Origin: Helicobacter pametensis ATCC 51478
Lineage (GTDB): Bacteria; Campylobacterota; Campylobacteria; Campylobacterales; Helicobacteraceae
Direction: 5' to 3'
NCBI RefSeq assembly: GCF_000518225.1
Contig: NZ_JADE01000006.1
Coordinates: 1-64,000, forward strand
Length of the DNA stretch: 64,000 bases
Part shown: in pieces, positions 36,355 to 45,584 of the stretch
Position numbering within the stretch: position 1 is the stretch's first letter
How the letters are laid out: each line of letters starts with the position of its first letter
Translations under genes and position numbers: made by a program
Notes under the pieces: generated by a model
The model's database searches: none
Told to the model about the DNA's origin: nothing
What the model saw: only the letters and a program-made list of their open reading frames with translations

Positions 36355-37896
36355 GTGACAAGAAAGCGTTTTGGATTCCTAGATTTTTTGGAAAAAATTG
36401 GCAATGTTCTGCCACATCCTGCAATATTGTTTGTGCTGTTGATCCTTGCTTTGATTTTCGCATCAGCCATTGCTCATCATCTGGGGCTTTCAGTCACTGA
36501 TCCTAGAGATTTGACCAAACAAATTGCGATTGTAAGTCTTTTGAGTTGGGATGGACTTGTGTATATCGCCACAAATCTAGTCAAAAATTTTTCAAATTTT
36601 CCTCCGCTTGGATCTGTTTTGATTGCGATGCTTGGTGTGGGGATCGCTGAAGCTTCTGGATTCTTATCAGCAGCCATTCGCATTGTCGTCCTGAATTCTC
36701 CCAAGAAGCTCATCACTCCTATTGTGGTTTTTGCAGGCATTATGTCTAACCTTGCCTCAGATGTGGGATATGTGATCCTCATCCCTCTTGCTGCGATGAT
36801 TTTTCACTCCCTTGGGCGACATCCTTTGGCAGGAATTGCTGCTGCCTTTGCTGGCGTGAGTGGTGGATATAGTGCTAATTTATTGATCGGAACACTAGAT
36901 CCAATCATCTCAGGGATCACTCAGCAGGCAGCAAGGATCATCGATCCTTCTTATGTAGTTGGAGTTGAGGCAAATTGGTATTTTATGTTTGTGAGTACTT
37001 TTGTGATCACTTTTTTGGGATATTTGGTGACTGAAAAAATTATTGAGCCAAGATTGGGAAAATATGAAGTGGGAAAATATGAAGGCTATGGAGCAGAGGA
37101 CAATCCAAGCAAAGATCTAAGAAAAGAGGAAAAAAGAGCCTTATTTTTTGCCTTTTTGAGTCTATTGCTTTTTGTTGGAGTGATTTTGGCTCTGATCTTG
37201 CCTGCCTCAAGTCCCCTTAGAAACCCAACGACAGGATCTCTGATCGGATCGCCATTTTTTCAAGGCATTATTTTCTTTGTATTCTTTGGTTTTGCAATTC
37301 CTGGGATTGTGTATGGATATGTCTTGAAAGCATTTAGGCGATCAGAAGATGTGCTCAAGGCTATGGCAGAGAGTATGAAATCTATGGGGATGTATTTGGT
37401 GATCATTTTCTTTGCTGCTCAATTTATCGCTCTTTTTTCATGGAGTCAGTTTGGGCCATTTTTGGCAATCAAGGGAGCAAGCTTTTTGAAAGAATTGGAT
37501 TTAAATGCAGGATTGTTGCTCATAGGATTTGTACTCATTAGCGCTTCTATCAATCTCATGATCGCTTCAGCATCAGCCCAATGGGCACTACTAGCACCCA
37601 TTTTTGTGCCCATGCTTATGCTTTTGGGTTATTCTCCAGAGGTCATTCAAGCAGCCTATAGAATCGGTGATTCTGTGACCAATATCATCACGCCACTCCT
37701 TGCTTATCTCCCCGTGATTTTGGTGGCAGCGATGAAGTATAAAAAAGACATTAAGATGGGAACGATGATCTCTATGATGTTTCCTTATTCTGTGACTTTT
37801 TTGATTGGATGGTGTGCGTTGCTCTATATTTGGGTCTTTGTATTGGGCTTACCGCTTGGGCCTGGGGCAGCGACTTTTTATAAGGAGGGCATTTGA
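36355..37896 (+). CDS. abgT: AbgT-family transporter
   Basis: A 513-residue inner-membrane protein with about eleven hydrophobic helices. It matches the AbgT (p-aminobenzoyl-glutamate transporter) family: NVLPHPAILFVLL near the N-terminus, VFAGIMSNLASDVGYVILIPLAA, and ASASAQWALLAPIFVPMLMLLGYSPE with RIGDSVTNIITPLLAY. Members import p-aminobenzoyl-glutamate or export sulfonamides. It starts at a GTG after AAGGAGAGATT and is coupled to trmA by a TTGA overlap. Confidence 0.9.
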   Translation: MTRKRFGFLDFLEKIGNVLPHPAILFVLLILALIFASAIAHHLGLSVTDPRDLTKQIAIVSLLSWDGLVYIATNLVKNFSNFPPLGSVLIAMLGVGIAEASGFLSAAIRIVVLNSPKKLITPIVVFAGIMSNLASDVGYVILIPLAAMIFHSLGRHPLAGIAAAFAGVSGGYSANLLIGTLDPIISGITQQAARIIDPSYVVGVEANWYFMFVSTFVITFLGYLVTEKIIEPRLGKYEVGKYEGYGAEDNPSKDLRKEEKRALFFAFLSLLLFVGVILALILPASSPLRNPTTGSLIGSPFFQGIIFFVFFGFAIPGIVYGYVLKAFRRSEDVLKAMAESMKSMGMYLVIIFFAAQFIALFSWSQFGPFLAIKGASFLKELDLNAGLLLIGFVLISASINLMIASASAQWALLAPIFVPMLMLLGYSPEVIQAAYRIGDSVTNIITPLLAYLPVILVAAMKYKKDIKMGTMISMMFPYSVTFLIGWCALLYIWVFVLGLPLGPGAATFYKEGI

Positions 37897-38993
37897 AGTG
37901 TGAGCATTGGGGGGTATGTGGAGGATGTTCTCTCCCCATAGATTATCAAGATCAGCTTGCTTTGAAGATTCGAGCATTTCAAAACCTTGATCTACCGCAA
38001 TATCAAGAAATTGCGACAAGCCCTGTGAATGGTTATCGCTCAAGGGGGGAATTTAGAATTTTTAGAGATGAACATGGGCTTCATTTGGCAATGTTTGCAT
38101 CCAAAAAGCCCATCATTATCCAAAATTGCCCCATTCTTTTGCCTTCATTACAAAGGGTGCTGTCATCTTTGATGGAGGATTTGAATCTTTGCCCTGAATT
38201 TGCTCAAAAGCTTTTTGGTGTGGAGATCATGGGGGGTGTTAATGATGAGTGTTTGCTGACATTGATTTATCATCGCAGACTTGATGAAGTATGGGAAGAA
38301 GGGGCAAGAGGATTGGCTCAAAGATTAGGTGTGCAAATCATTGGGCGATCAAGGGGACAAAAGATCCTTTTGGGAGAAGATGGGCTAAGAGATGAGGTGA
38401 ATGCAGGGGGACAAACATATCATTTCCTTAGATATGACAATGGATTTTCTCAGCCCAATCCTTATGTGAATGCCAAAATGATCGAATTTGCACTCTCTTG
38501 TGTGGGAGAGGATGCAAAAGATTTGCTGGAGCTTTATTGTGGTGGGGGGAATTTCACGATCCCATTAAGTCATAAATTTGAAAAAGTCTTTGCCACCGAA
38601 GTGGCTAAGTCTTCCATCAAAGCCCTCCATCAAAACCTTGAGCTCAATGGCATCAAAAATGTCTTTTGTGCAAGGCTTAGTGGGGAAGAGAGTATCGAGG
38701 CATTGAGCTTGAAGCGAGAGTTTAATCGACTTAGGGGTGTGGATCTAGGAGACTATCATTTCACTCATCTACTGATTGATCCTCCTAGAAGTGGAGTGGG
38801 AGATAAAAAAATGCTTGAATTTATGGGGCAATATGAGCATATCATCTATATTTCATGCAATCCTCTGAGTCTTAAGCAGGATCTAGAGATCTTGGGCAAA
38901 ACTCACAGAATCTCAAAAATCACTCTTTTTGATCAGTTTCCTTATACTCATCACTTGGAATGTGGGGTTTATCTTGTGAAGCATAGCTTTTGA
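37893..38993 (+). CDS. trmA: tRNA (uracil-5-)-methyltransferase TrmA
   Basis: SAM-dependent enzyme forming m5U54 in the tRNA T-loop. The 366 residues are collinear with E. coli TrmA as I recall it: YRSRGEFRI, LLELYCGGGNFTIPL (SAM site), FNRLRGVDL, LIDPPRSG, the catalytic cysteine in YISCNPLSL, and LFDQFPYTHHLECGVYL. It starts at TTG 37893, overlapping the abgT stop, with AAGGAGG upstream. Oddly, the N-terminus has a CX5CX2C motif (C3, C9, C12) resembling the iron-sulfur site of the related rRNA methyltransferase RlmD. Confidence 0.9.
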   Translation: MKCEHWGVCGGCSLPIDYQDQLALKIRAFQNLDLPQYQEIATSPVNGYRSRGEFRIFRDEHGLHLAMFASKKPIIIQNCPILLPSLQRVLSSLMEDLNLCPEFAQKLFGVEIMGGVNDECLLTLIYHRRLDEVWEEGARGLAQRLGVQIIGRSRGQKILLGEDGLRDEVNAGGQTYHFLRYDNGFSQPNPYVNAKMIEFALSCVGEDAKDLLELYCGGGNFTIPLSHKFEKVFATEVAKSSIKALHQNLELNGIKNVFCARLSGEESIEALSLKREFNRLRGVDLGDYHFTHLLIDPPRSGVGDKKMLEFMGQYEHIIYISCNPLSLKQDLEILGKTHRISKITLFDQFPYTHHLECGVYLVKHSF

Positions 38994-39182
38994 TCTGCTG
39001 TGTCGCATTTGATTCTTGCTTAATCCCCTCTGTGTTCTTAAATCTATCATCGAAGACTTGATGCAGATCAAAGATCTAAAAATCGTATCGAGATTGCGAG
39101 GAATATGCGAGCAACAAGAAAACTTATCTTGTGGATGTGATGATGGAAGAAAAGATGAAAAAAGAGGGGGGGGGGGATAGGA
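38994..39182. other. Convergent intergenic region with a G11 tract
   Basis: A 189-bp gap between the ends of trmA (+) and rnhB (-). It holds a run of 11 G (39166-39176) six nt before the rnhB stop. A 39-codon frame from 39061 runs into the G tract but has no ribosome site. No terminator hairpin with a T-tract is visible. Confidence 0.6.
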
Positions 39183-39755
39183 TTAGATTCTAAAACTCTT
39201 GCGATGAAAGGGGGTGTAGCCGAGTTCTTTGATTTTGATCTTGTGTTCTTGGGTGCAGTATCCGCTGTGATTTAAAAAGCCATATTGAGGATAGAGTGTG
39301 TGAATCTCTTGGCATTCTTGGTCTTTGGCATATTTAGCTAAGATTGAGGCTGATGAGATTTGATGGATGAGAGCATCTCCTTTGATGAGTGTCTCAAGTG
39401 GGACAAAGAGGGGAGGCTGGGCTTTGAATGTCGAGTTGCCATCATAGATGAATTTTGTGATATTGTATTTTTGAAAGACTGATTCCATCACCTCTTCAAG
39501 GGCTTCTTTGAGGCATTGACTGAGGCCTTTTGCATCGATTTCTTGAGCTTCTTTTTTGGCGATATGATAGATGAGCTGATTGCTGGATAAGAGGAATAGA
39601 GCAATCTGTTCTCTTTGAGATTTTGAGAGCTTTTTACTATCTTTGATGGGGAGATGTGAGAGTGATGGGATCAGCTCATCTTCATAGGCAATCCCGCAGA
39701 CAAAAAGACTTCCACCCACACATCCTCTCCCAGCCTCATCGATTCCACAGATCAT
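39183..39755 (-). CDS. rnhB: Ribonuclease HII
   Basis: Removes RNA from RNA-DNA hybrids and single misincorporated ribonucleotides. The 190 residues include the N-terminal catalytic motif CGIDEAGRGCVGG (D-E pair), the KDSKKLSKSQRE block and DALIHQISSASILAKYAKDQ with a catalytic Asp. Monocistronic; divergent from the Eis-like gene. Confidence 0.95.
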   Translation of the reverse strand: MICGIDEAGRGCVGGSLFVCGIAYEDELIPSLSHLPIKDSKKLSKSQREQIALFLLSSNQLIYHIAKKEAQEIDAKGLSQCLKEALEEVMESVFQKYNITKFIYDGNSTFKAQPPLFVPLETLIKGDALIHQISSASILAKYAKDQECQEIHTLYPQYGFLNHSGYCTQEHKIKIKELGYTPFHRKSFRI

Positions 39756-39814
39756 TTTCTTTCCAAATTGGTTTATTTTGTAAAATTTTATGATTTTTTA
39801 TGAGAGATGCTCAG

Positions 39815-41032
39815 ATGAAGAGAGAAAAAATAATCGAAAATTTGCAATTGAAATTATTGACGATTCGGGATCTAGAAGAGTTCAACAAGCTTCTCAAATA
39901 TGCCTTTCAAGTGAGCAAAAATGATTTGTTCAAAAGCGGTTGGAATAGCGAAGAAATCAAGCAGTCCAAAACTCCAATCTTAGAAAAAGCGAAGGTATTA
40001 GGATTTTTTGACAACAACAATCTTGTCTCACAGATCGCCCTCTATCCTATGCGTATGAATATCTATGGAAAAATTTATTCTATGTGTGGGATCACTGGAG
40101 TTGCGACTTATCCTGAGTATTCTAATCTTGGGTTGATGAAAAGATTGATGCAAGAAGCCCTCAATCATATGCGAAAAAATCAACAAAGTATTTCATGTCT
40201 GTATCCTTACTCAATCCCATATTATCGATCTAGGGGATGGGAAATCGCATCAGATAAAATGACTTTCAAACTCAAAGATACGCAATTGCCAAAAACCATA
40301 CCCACACATGGACGCATCAGGAGAGTTGCTCAAACTCATCCTGATTTATTGGTATTACATAATCTTTTTGCTAGACAAACTCATGGATGTTTGATACGAG
40401 ATCAATTGGCTTGGGATGAGTATTGGAGATGGGATAGTGAGGATGAGAGTGTTGCGATTTATTATGATTTGCACAATCGCGCTAGAGGATATATCGTGTA
40501 TCTCATAGAGAATGATGTCTTTTGGCTTAAAGAAATGGTGTATCTTGATACAGAGGCGCATATGGGATTGTGGGAATACATCAAAGCTCATAGAAGTATG
40601 TTTGATGAGTTGAGGGGATCAAACTACACAAATGAAAGCTTGAGTTTTTTGCTAGAAGATGGGGATATACAAGAGATGATCACTCCATATATTATGGCTA
40701 GAATCGTTGATGTGTCTATGTTTTTTGAGAAATACCCTTTTGATCGCACAAATTATCAGGGCAAGATCCTTTTTCATGTGCGAGATCCGCTTCTTGAGTG
40801 GAATCACAAATCTTTTGTCTTTGATTGCAAAAAACTATCGATAAGCGATGATCTCTCTTGTGTAGAAAAAGAGGTCTCTTTAGATATCCAAACCCTCACA
40901 ACAATGCTTTTGGGATATAAGAGACCCATGTATTTGAAAAACATCGGACGCCTTGAGACTGATCTTGAAGTGATTGAGATTTTGGAGGAACTTCTGCCTG
41001 AGGGCAAGGCTTATTTTAGTGATTATTTTTGA
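39815..41032 (+). CDS. Eis-like GNAT N-acetyltransferase
   Basis: A 405-residue protein of the Eis family. The N-terminal GNAT domain (KLLTIRDLEEFNKLLKYAF, then GVATYPEYSNLGLMKRLM for acetyl-CoA binding) leads to a second atypical GNAT domain (LARQTHG-like LFARQTHGCLIRDQLAW) and a C-terminal SCP2-like domain (KRPMYLKNIGRLE). Eis enzymes acetylate amines such as aminoglycosides or peptides; the substrate here is unknown. The start at 39815 has GAGA upstream; 39800 lacks a ribosome site. The family is more common in Firmicutes and Actinobacteria, so transfer is possible. Confidence 0.78.
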   Translation: MKREKIIENLQLKLLTIRDLEEFNKLLKYAFQVSKNDLFKSGWNSEEIKQSKTPILEKAKVLGFFDNNNLVSQIALYPMRMNIYGKIYSMCGITGVATYPEYSNLGLMKRLMQEALNHMRKNQQSISCLYPYSIPYYRSRGWEIASDKMTFKLKDTQLPKTIPTHGRIRRVAQTHPDLLVLHNLFARQTHGCLIRDQLAWDEYWRWDSEDESVAIYYDLHNRARGYIVYLIENDVFWLKEMVYLDTEAHMGLWEYIKAHRSMFDELRGSNYTNESLSFLLEDGDIQEMITPYIMARIVDVSMFFEKYPFDRTNYQGKILFHVRDPLLEWNHKSFVFDCKKLSISDDLSCVEKEVSLDIQTLTTMLLGYKRPMYLKNIGRLETDLEVIEILEELLPEGKAYFSDYF

Positions 41033-41033
41033 T

Positions 41034-42095
41034 CTATTCCACTCCTCCTAGCACAAATTCTACAAAGCTTAGTGCCTCCCAGTTGATCCCATGAGTGATG
41101 CTAGAATCTGAAAAATCCAGTGTGATGATTTTGAGATTTTGAAGATCATTGGAGTTTTTTTGAGCCATTTTAGAGAGCTTTTTTTGAATGACTTCTCTTT
41201 GAGCAAATGGTGCAAAGAGAAATCGTCCTACATCAGGAAGCACAAAACAATCAAAATCATCATAATACACATCCTTCCCCAAAGCCATCAGCTCAAGCAC
41301 AAACATATTTTCAAGGATTGGGAGAATCATTGGGTTGAGTGAGAGGGTTTTGGGGATGGAAAAATCATAGAAATAGAGCTTTTTGGGCTTATTTGGGAGA
41401 ATGTGTGGGATGAAAAAAATAATGCTTTGTTTTTGTAGTTTCTCGATGAAGAGATAGGTTTTGTCTTTTGAGATTTTTTCATTTTTTTTAAGCAAAGTAT
41501 AGAATTGAAAAATAGTGAGTTTTTGAGATTGAAAGGGAATGAGTTTGATCAAAAGGGAAAGATCTGAAGAGAGATGGAGTTTGAGAATCTCTTGCTTGGT
41601 TTGTATTTTTTGATGTTCATTGAGTGAGGGCATTTGGGGGAGATTGCCATCTTTGATGAAGTTTTTGAGCATCGAATCAGTGGAGATATTTTTGGAATGA
41701 AAGCTAATGTATTCTACAAATGTTAGAGGTGGGCAAAAGTAGGACTTGAAATCAGGCAGTGTGATCTGTTCATGAGAGATAAGAAGAATAGAGTCAATAT
41801 TGGGAAGTGGGAAAGAAGGAGAGAAATGATCTATGATGAGAAGTTTGATTTTTTTCTCAAGATAGAGTTTAAGAAGCTCTTGTTTGGCCTCATCAAGTGA
41901 TATGCGTAGGTCATTTAGATCAAGGTAGATGATGGATTTGTGGTGAAGATTTGAGTTTTGTGCAAAATCTAGAGCAAGAGAGGTTTTCCCACTTTTAGGG
42001 GCTCCATAGATGAGAGTTTTGGGATGTAAAATGGGGTTTTTTCTAGGTAGGGTGTGAAAAGTTTTTTCACTTAAAAATTGTGAGAAAAAGTGCAT
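41034..42095 (-). CDS. AAA_14-type ATPase of unknown function
   Basis: A 353-residue P-loop protein with Walker A GAPKSGKTSLA near residue 30 and a Walker B-like KLLIIDHFS. Similar ATP-binding proteins of unknown role precede rpsJ in Helicobacter (H. pylori HP1321, from memory). The C-terminal third (KKLYFYDFSIPKTLSLNPMI, YYDDFDCFVLPD) resembles the DUF4143 region found in AAA_14 proteins. It converges on the Eis-like gene with 1 nt between stops. Function unknown. Confidence 0.75.
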   Translation of the reverse strand: MHFFSQFLSEKTFHTLPRKNPILHPKTLIYGAPKSGKTSLALDFAQNSNLHHKSIIYLDLNDLRISLDEAKQELLKLYLEKKIKLLIIDHFSPSFPLPNIDSILLISHEQITLPDFKSYFCPPLTFVEYISFHSKNISTDSMLKNFIKDGNLPQMPSLNEHQKIQTKQEILKLHLSSDLSLLIKLIPFQSQKLTIFQFYTLLKKNEKISKDKTYLFIEKLQKQSIIFFIPHILPNKPKKLYFYDFSIPKTLSLNPMILPILENMFVLELMALGKDVYYDDFDCFVLPDVGRFLFAPFAQREVIQKKLSKMAQKNSNDLQNLKIITLDFSDSSITHGINWEALSFVEFVLGGVE

Positions 42096-42123
42096 TTTTG
42101 CTCCAAAAGATTTTATTTTTAAG

Positions 42124-42143
42124 TTTCCTTTTTAAAAAGGAAA
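42124..42143. repeat. 20-bp perfect palindrome upstream of the S10 operon
   Basis: TTTCCTTTTT / AAAAAGGAAA without a loop, in the divergent region between the AAA_14 gene and rpsJ, 40 bp upstream of the rpsJ -35 box. A symmetric operator is possible; so is a chance AT-rich palindrome. Confidence 0.5.
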
Positions 42144-42182
42144 TAAATTCTTCTGATTTTATCTTAGAAATGAGCAAAAACA

Positions 42183-42211
42183 TTGACAGCTTAAGGGCGT
42201 TTTCTTATAAT
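42183..42211 (+). promoter_or_regulatory. Consensus sigma70 promoter of the S10 operon
   Basis: TTGACA (42183-42188), a 17-nt spacer, TATAAT (42206-42211): perfect at both hexamers and spacing, very unusual in this lineage where -35 boxes are weak. The transcript would start near 42218, about 55 nt before rpsJ. Confidence 0.85.
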
Positions 42212-42272
42212 CACAGCTTCCAAAAATAACATCGATTTCTAAAATTGATGAGTTCTTTACAAAGGAAAATGA

Positions 42273-42587
42273 ATGGAAAAAATTAGACTAAAGCTCAAAG
42301 CTTATGATCATAGAGTGCTTGATAGATCTGTCGTGTCTATCGTTGATGCGGTCAAAAGAACGGGTTCAGAGATCAAAGGACCTATTCCTCTACCAACCAA
42401 AAAGAGAAGATATACAGTGCTTCGATCGCCACACATCAACAAAGATTCTAGAGAGCAATTTGAAATTAGAATCCACAGCAGAATCATAGACATTATGTCT
42501 GCAACTCCTGATACTGTGGATAGTCTAATGAGTTTGGATTTGGCTCCAGAAGTTGATGTAGAAGTCATTTCTATGGGTAAAAATTAA
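42273..42587 (+). CDS. rpsJ: 30S ribosomal protein S10
   Basis: First gene of the S10-spc-alpha cluster, 104 residues, the usual length. Typical S10 sequence: [17 protein letters not shown] and [31 protein letters not shown]. Part of the 30S head; also acts as NusE in antitermination complexes. AAAGGA precedes the start. Confidence 0.98.
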   Translation: MEKIRLKLKAYDHRVLDRSVVSIVDAVKRTGSEIKGPIPLPTKKRRYTVLRSPHINKDSREQFEIRIHSRIIDIMSATPDTVDSLMSLDLAPEVDVEVISMGKN

Positions 42588-42606
42588 GTGTTTTAAGGGT
42601 GTTTAA

Positions 42607-43185
42607 ATGGAATTTATCGTTCAAAAAATTGGTATGAGCCGAACAGTCGGAACTTCAAGCACTGCTGTAACACTTTTGAAAGTTTTGAATGCAAAAGTAT
42701 GCAGCTTGCGTGAAGATGGAAAAGCGTTGGTTGCCTATGCTCAAGGAAAAGAAATCAATAAAGCCATTGAGGGGCAACAAAAAAAGTATGGACTCAGCAA
42801 AGAGTTCAATCGTTTTGCAACACTTGAAGTTAGCAATCAAGAAGTGGGTGATTTGCAAACTGAGTCTTTGAGTGCAGGAAAAGTGGTCAAAAGCACTTTC
42901 AAAACAAAGGGTCGAGGATTTAGCGGTGCGATGAAGCGATGGAATTTCCAAGGTGGTCCAGCAGCTCATGGTAGTCGATTCCACAGAAGACTTGGATCTA
43001 TTGGTAACCGCGAATGGCCAGGACGCGTTCAGCCAGGGAAGAAGATGGCAGGACACTATGGAAATGAGCAAGTCAGTGTAAGAAATGAGATCATGTCTTT
43101 TGATAGCGAAAGCGGGATTTTGGTTCTTAAGGGTTCTGTTGCAGGGTTTAACAATGCATACGGAAAAATCAAAGTAATAGGATAG
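42607..43185 (+). CDS. rplC: 50S ribosomal protein L3
   Basis: 192 residues, near the peptidyl-transferase centre. Recognised by the L3 core [22 protein letters not shown] followed by [13 protein letters not shown] and the loop [19 protein letters not shown]. Sits 19 bp after rpsJ, ahead of rplD. Confidence 0.98.
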   Translation: MEFIVQKIGMSRTVGTSSTAVTLLKVLNAKVCSLREDGKALVAYAQGKEINKAIEGQQKKYGLSKEFNRFATLEVSNQEVGDLQTESLSAGKVVKSTFKTKGRGFSGAMKRWNFQGGPAAHGSRFHRRLGSIGNREWPGRVQPGKKMAGHYGNEQVSVRNEIMSFDSESGILVLKGSVAGFNNAYGKIKVIG

Positions 43186-43192
43186 GTGAGTG

Positions 43193-43804
43193 ATGAAAGC
43201 ATTAGTTTTAGATTCTCAAATGAAAAAAACAAGCGAAATTGCGTTGCCTGAAAGATACAAAGAGATCAATGAGCACAATCTCTATCTCTATGTCAAGTCT
43301 TATCTTGCTTCTTTGCGTGCAAATAGTGCGCATGCTAAGACTAGAGGAGATGTGAGTGGAGGAGGCAAAAAACCTTGGGCTCAAAAAGGTGGCGGTCGCG
43401 CGAGAGCAGGAAGTATCACTTCTCCAGTATTTGTAGGCGGAGGGGTTTCTCATGGACCAAGCAACAATAAGAACTACAATCTCAAAATCAACAAAAAACA
43501 AAAGAGATTGGCTTTGGAGTTTGCATTGAAGCAAAAGGCTGAGGCTGGAAAGCTTTATGTCGTAGATTCTGTGGCAATCGCTAGTGGAAAGACAAAAGAT
43601 GCTTTCAAAGCATTTAAAAGCCTTAATGAAAGAAGTACGCTTTTTGTCTCTCAAATGAGTGATGAGCCAACATTCTTGGCTTATAGAAATTTGAGAAGTT
43701 GCTATTTGGCAGATTCCAATGAGCTTAATGCGTATTTAGTTGCTGCGTTTAGATCTGTTGTGATCGAGAAAGCAGTCTTTGATGAGATTGTGAAGGAGGG
43801 CTAA
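43193..43804 (+). CDS. rplD: 50S ribosomal protein L4
   Basis: 203 residues from the ATG at 43193 (GGTGAG upstream; a GTG one codon earlier is less likely). L4 signature: [31 protein letters not shown], split here by its exit-tunnel loop. In E. coli L4 autoregulates the S10 operon; no equivalent leader structure was identified here. Confidence 0.97.
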   Translation: MKALVLDSQMKKTSEIALPERYKEINEHNLYLYVKSYLASLRANSAHAKTRGDVSGGGKKPWAQKGGGRARAGSITSPVFVGGGVSHGPSNNKNYNLKINKKQKRLALEFALKQKAEAGKLYVVDSVAIASGKTKDAFKAFKSLNERSTLFVSQMSDEPTFLAYRNLRSCYLADSNELNAYLVAAFRSVVIEKAVFDEIVKEG

Positions 43805-43808
43805 GGCA

Positions 43809-44090
43809 ATGGCAGATATTACAGATATCAAATCAATTTTGTACACAGAGAAGTCTCTTTCACTCCAAGAGAGTGGCGTGCTTGTGGTGCAAACTTCTAC
43901 AAAAGTAAGCAAGAATCAGCTCAAGCAGGTATTCAAAGAGTATTTTGGTTTTGTCCCAGAGCGAATCAACTCTTTGAAACAAAATGGAAAAGTCAAAAGA
44001 TTTAAGGGTCGAGAGGGCAAGAGAGCATCTTATAAGAAATTTTATGTGAAGATGCCAGAGGGTGCAAAGATCGATTCTTTGGCAGTGTAG
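43809..44090 (+). CDS. rplW: 50S ribosomal protein L23
   Basis: 93 residues, at the exit tunnel, docking site for SRP and trigger factor. Family features: [16 protein letters not shown] at the N-terminus and [22 protein letters not shown]. Starts 4 bp after the rplD stop. Confidence 0.97.
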   Translation: MADITDIKSILYTEKSLSLQESGVLVVQTSTKVSKNQLKQVFKEYFGFVPERINSLKQNGKVKRFKGREGKRASYKKFYVKMPEGAKIDSLAV

Positions 44091-44101
44091 AGGAGGATTA
44101 G

Positions 44102-44929
44102 ATGGCGATTAAAACTTACAAACCTTATACGCCTAGTAGGCGATTTATGTCTAACCTTAGCTCAAAAGATATTACATCTAAGCCAAGTGTTAGAAGTTTG
44201 CTTATCAAACTTCCCGTAAGTGCAGGAAGAAACAATAATGGTCGAATCACAAGTCGACACAAAGAAGGTGGAGCAAAGAAGCTTTATCGAATCATTGATT
44301 TTAAACGCAATAAGTTTAATATCGAAGGAAGAGTTGCAGCGATTGAATACGATCCATATAGAAACTGTCGCATTGCGTTGATTGTTTATCCTGATGGAGA
44401 GAAAAGATACATTATTCGTCCAAGTGGTTTGAATGTGGGTGATGCTGTGATCTCAGCAGAGGGTGGTTTGGATATCAAGGTTGGTTTTGCGATGAAACTC
44501 AAAAATATCCCTATCGGAACAATCGTGCATAACATCGAGATGCATCCAGGAGCTGGAGGTCAGCTTGCTAGAAGTGCTGGTGCAAGTGCGCAAATTATGG
44601 GTAGAGAAGGAAAATATACAACGCTTAGAATGCCAAGTGGCGAGATGAGATACATCTTGGATGAATGTATGGCAAGCATTGGTGTTGTTGGAAATGAAGA
44701 TTTTATCAATATTTCAATTGGTAAAGCAGGACGCAATCGTCATAGAGGAATCCGTCCTCAAACTAGAGGAAGTGCTATGAACCCAGTTGATCACCCACAT
44801 GGTGGAGGTGAAGGAAAAACAGGTTCAAGTGGTCATCCTGTTTCTCCATGGGGAACACCAGCTAAGGGATACAAGACTAGACGCAAAAAAGCAAGTGATC
44901 GCTTGATTATTTCAAGAAGAAAGAAGTAA
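44102..44929 (+). CDS. rplB: 50S ribosomal protein L2
   Basis: 275 residues, the usual length. Required for subunit association and peptidyl transfer. Conserved blocks include [54 protein letters not shown] and the C-terminal [15 protein letters not shown] with the universally conserved histidine. Confidence 0.98.
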   Translation: MAIKTYKPYTPSRRFMSNLSSKDITSKPSVRSLLIKLPVSAGRNNNGRITSRHKEGGAKKLYRIIDFKRNKFNIEGRVAAIEYDPYRNCRIALIVYPDGEKRYIIRPSGLNVGDAVISAEGGLDIKVGFAMKLKNIPIGTIVHNIEMHPGAGGQLARSAGASAQIMGREGKYTTLRMPSGEMRYILDECMASIGVVGNEDFINISIGKAGRNRHRGIRPQTRGSAMNPVDHPHGGGEGKTGSSGHPVSPWGTPAKGYKTRRKKASDRLIISRRKK

Positions 44930-44938
44930 GGATAAGAT

Positions 44939-45220
44939 ATGGCTAGATCAGTAAAAAAGGGTCCTTTTGTAGATGAAAGCTTATTTAAGAAGGTTCAAAA
45001 GGCAAAGGAAGCAAAAGACAATAAGCCCATCAAGACTTGGTCACGCAGAAGTATGATTTTGCCTGATATGATTGGCTTGACTTTCAATGTACATAATGGT
45101 CGTGCATTTGTGCCTGTATATGTGACAGAGAATCATGTGGGATACAAGCTTGGAGAATTTGCTCCAACGCGAACTTTTAAAGGACACAAGGGTAGTGTCC
45201 AGAAAAAAATTGGTAAGTAA
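44939..45220 (+). CDS. rpsS: 30S ribosomal protein S19
   Basis: 93 residues, 30S head protein contacting S13. Typical: [38 protein letters not shown] and [12 protein letters not shown]. 9 bp after rplB. Confidence 0.98.
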   Translation: MARSVKKGPFVDESLFKKVQKAKEAKDNKPIKTWSRRSMILPDMIGLTFNVHNGRAFVPVYVTENHVGYKLGEFAPTRTFKGHKGSVQKKIGK

Positions 45221-45231
45221 GGAGAAGGCAA

Positions 45232-45582
45232 ATGAGTAAAGCATTATTGAGATACATCAGACTTTCTCCAACCAAGGCTAGACTTGTAGCAAGAGAGGTG
45301 CAAGGGATGAATGCTGAGCTTGCATTGGCTTCTCTTGAATTCACTCCAAATAAGGCAGCAAAAGTAATTTCAAAAGTGATTGCTTCAGCTGTTGCAAATG
45401 GAGGATATGAGCCTCAGTCTGTGATTGTGAAATCTTGTCGCGTTGATGCTGGTCCAGTGTTGAGACGCTTTATGCCAAGAGCAAGAGGTCGTGCAACACC
45501 GATTCGCAAACCAACTTCTCACATTTTTGTAGAAGTAGCTATGGCTTCTAGCCAGCAAAAAACTAAGAAAGAGGGCAAGTAA
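45232..45582 (+). CDS. rplV: 50S ribosomal protein L22
   Basis: 116 residues; globular domain plus the exit-tunnel hairpin ([20 protein letters not shown]), the site of macrolide-resistance mutations in other bacteria, normal here. The start [20 protein letters not shown] is canonical. Confidence 0.98.
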   Translation: MSKALLRYIRLSPTKARLVAREVQGMNAELALASLEFTPNKAAKVISKVIASAVANGGYEPQSVIVKSCRVDAGPVLRRFMPRARGRATPIRKPTSHIFVEVAMASSQQKTKKEGK

Positions 45583-45584
45583 TC

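Noticed and set aside
39061-39182. A small phase-variable gene through the G11 tract
   Set aside because: No ribosome-binding site, no recognisable protein features and location between two convergent genes; reported only as a low-interest tract.
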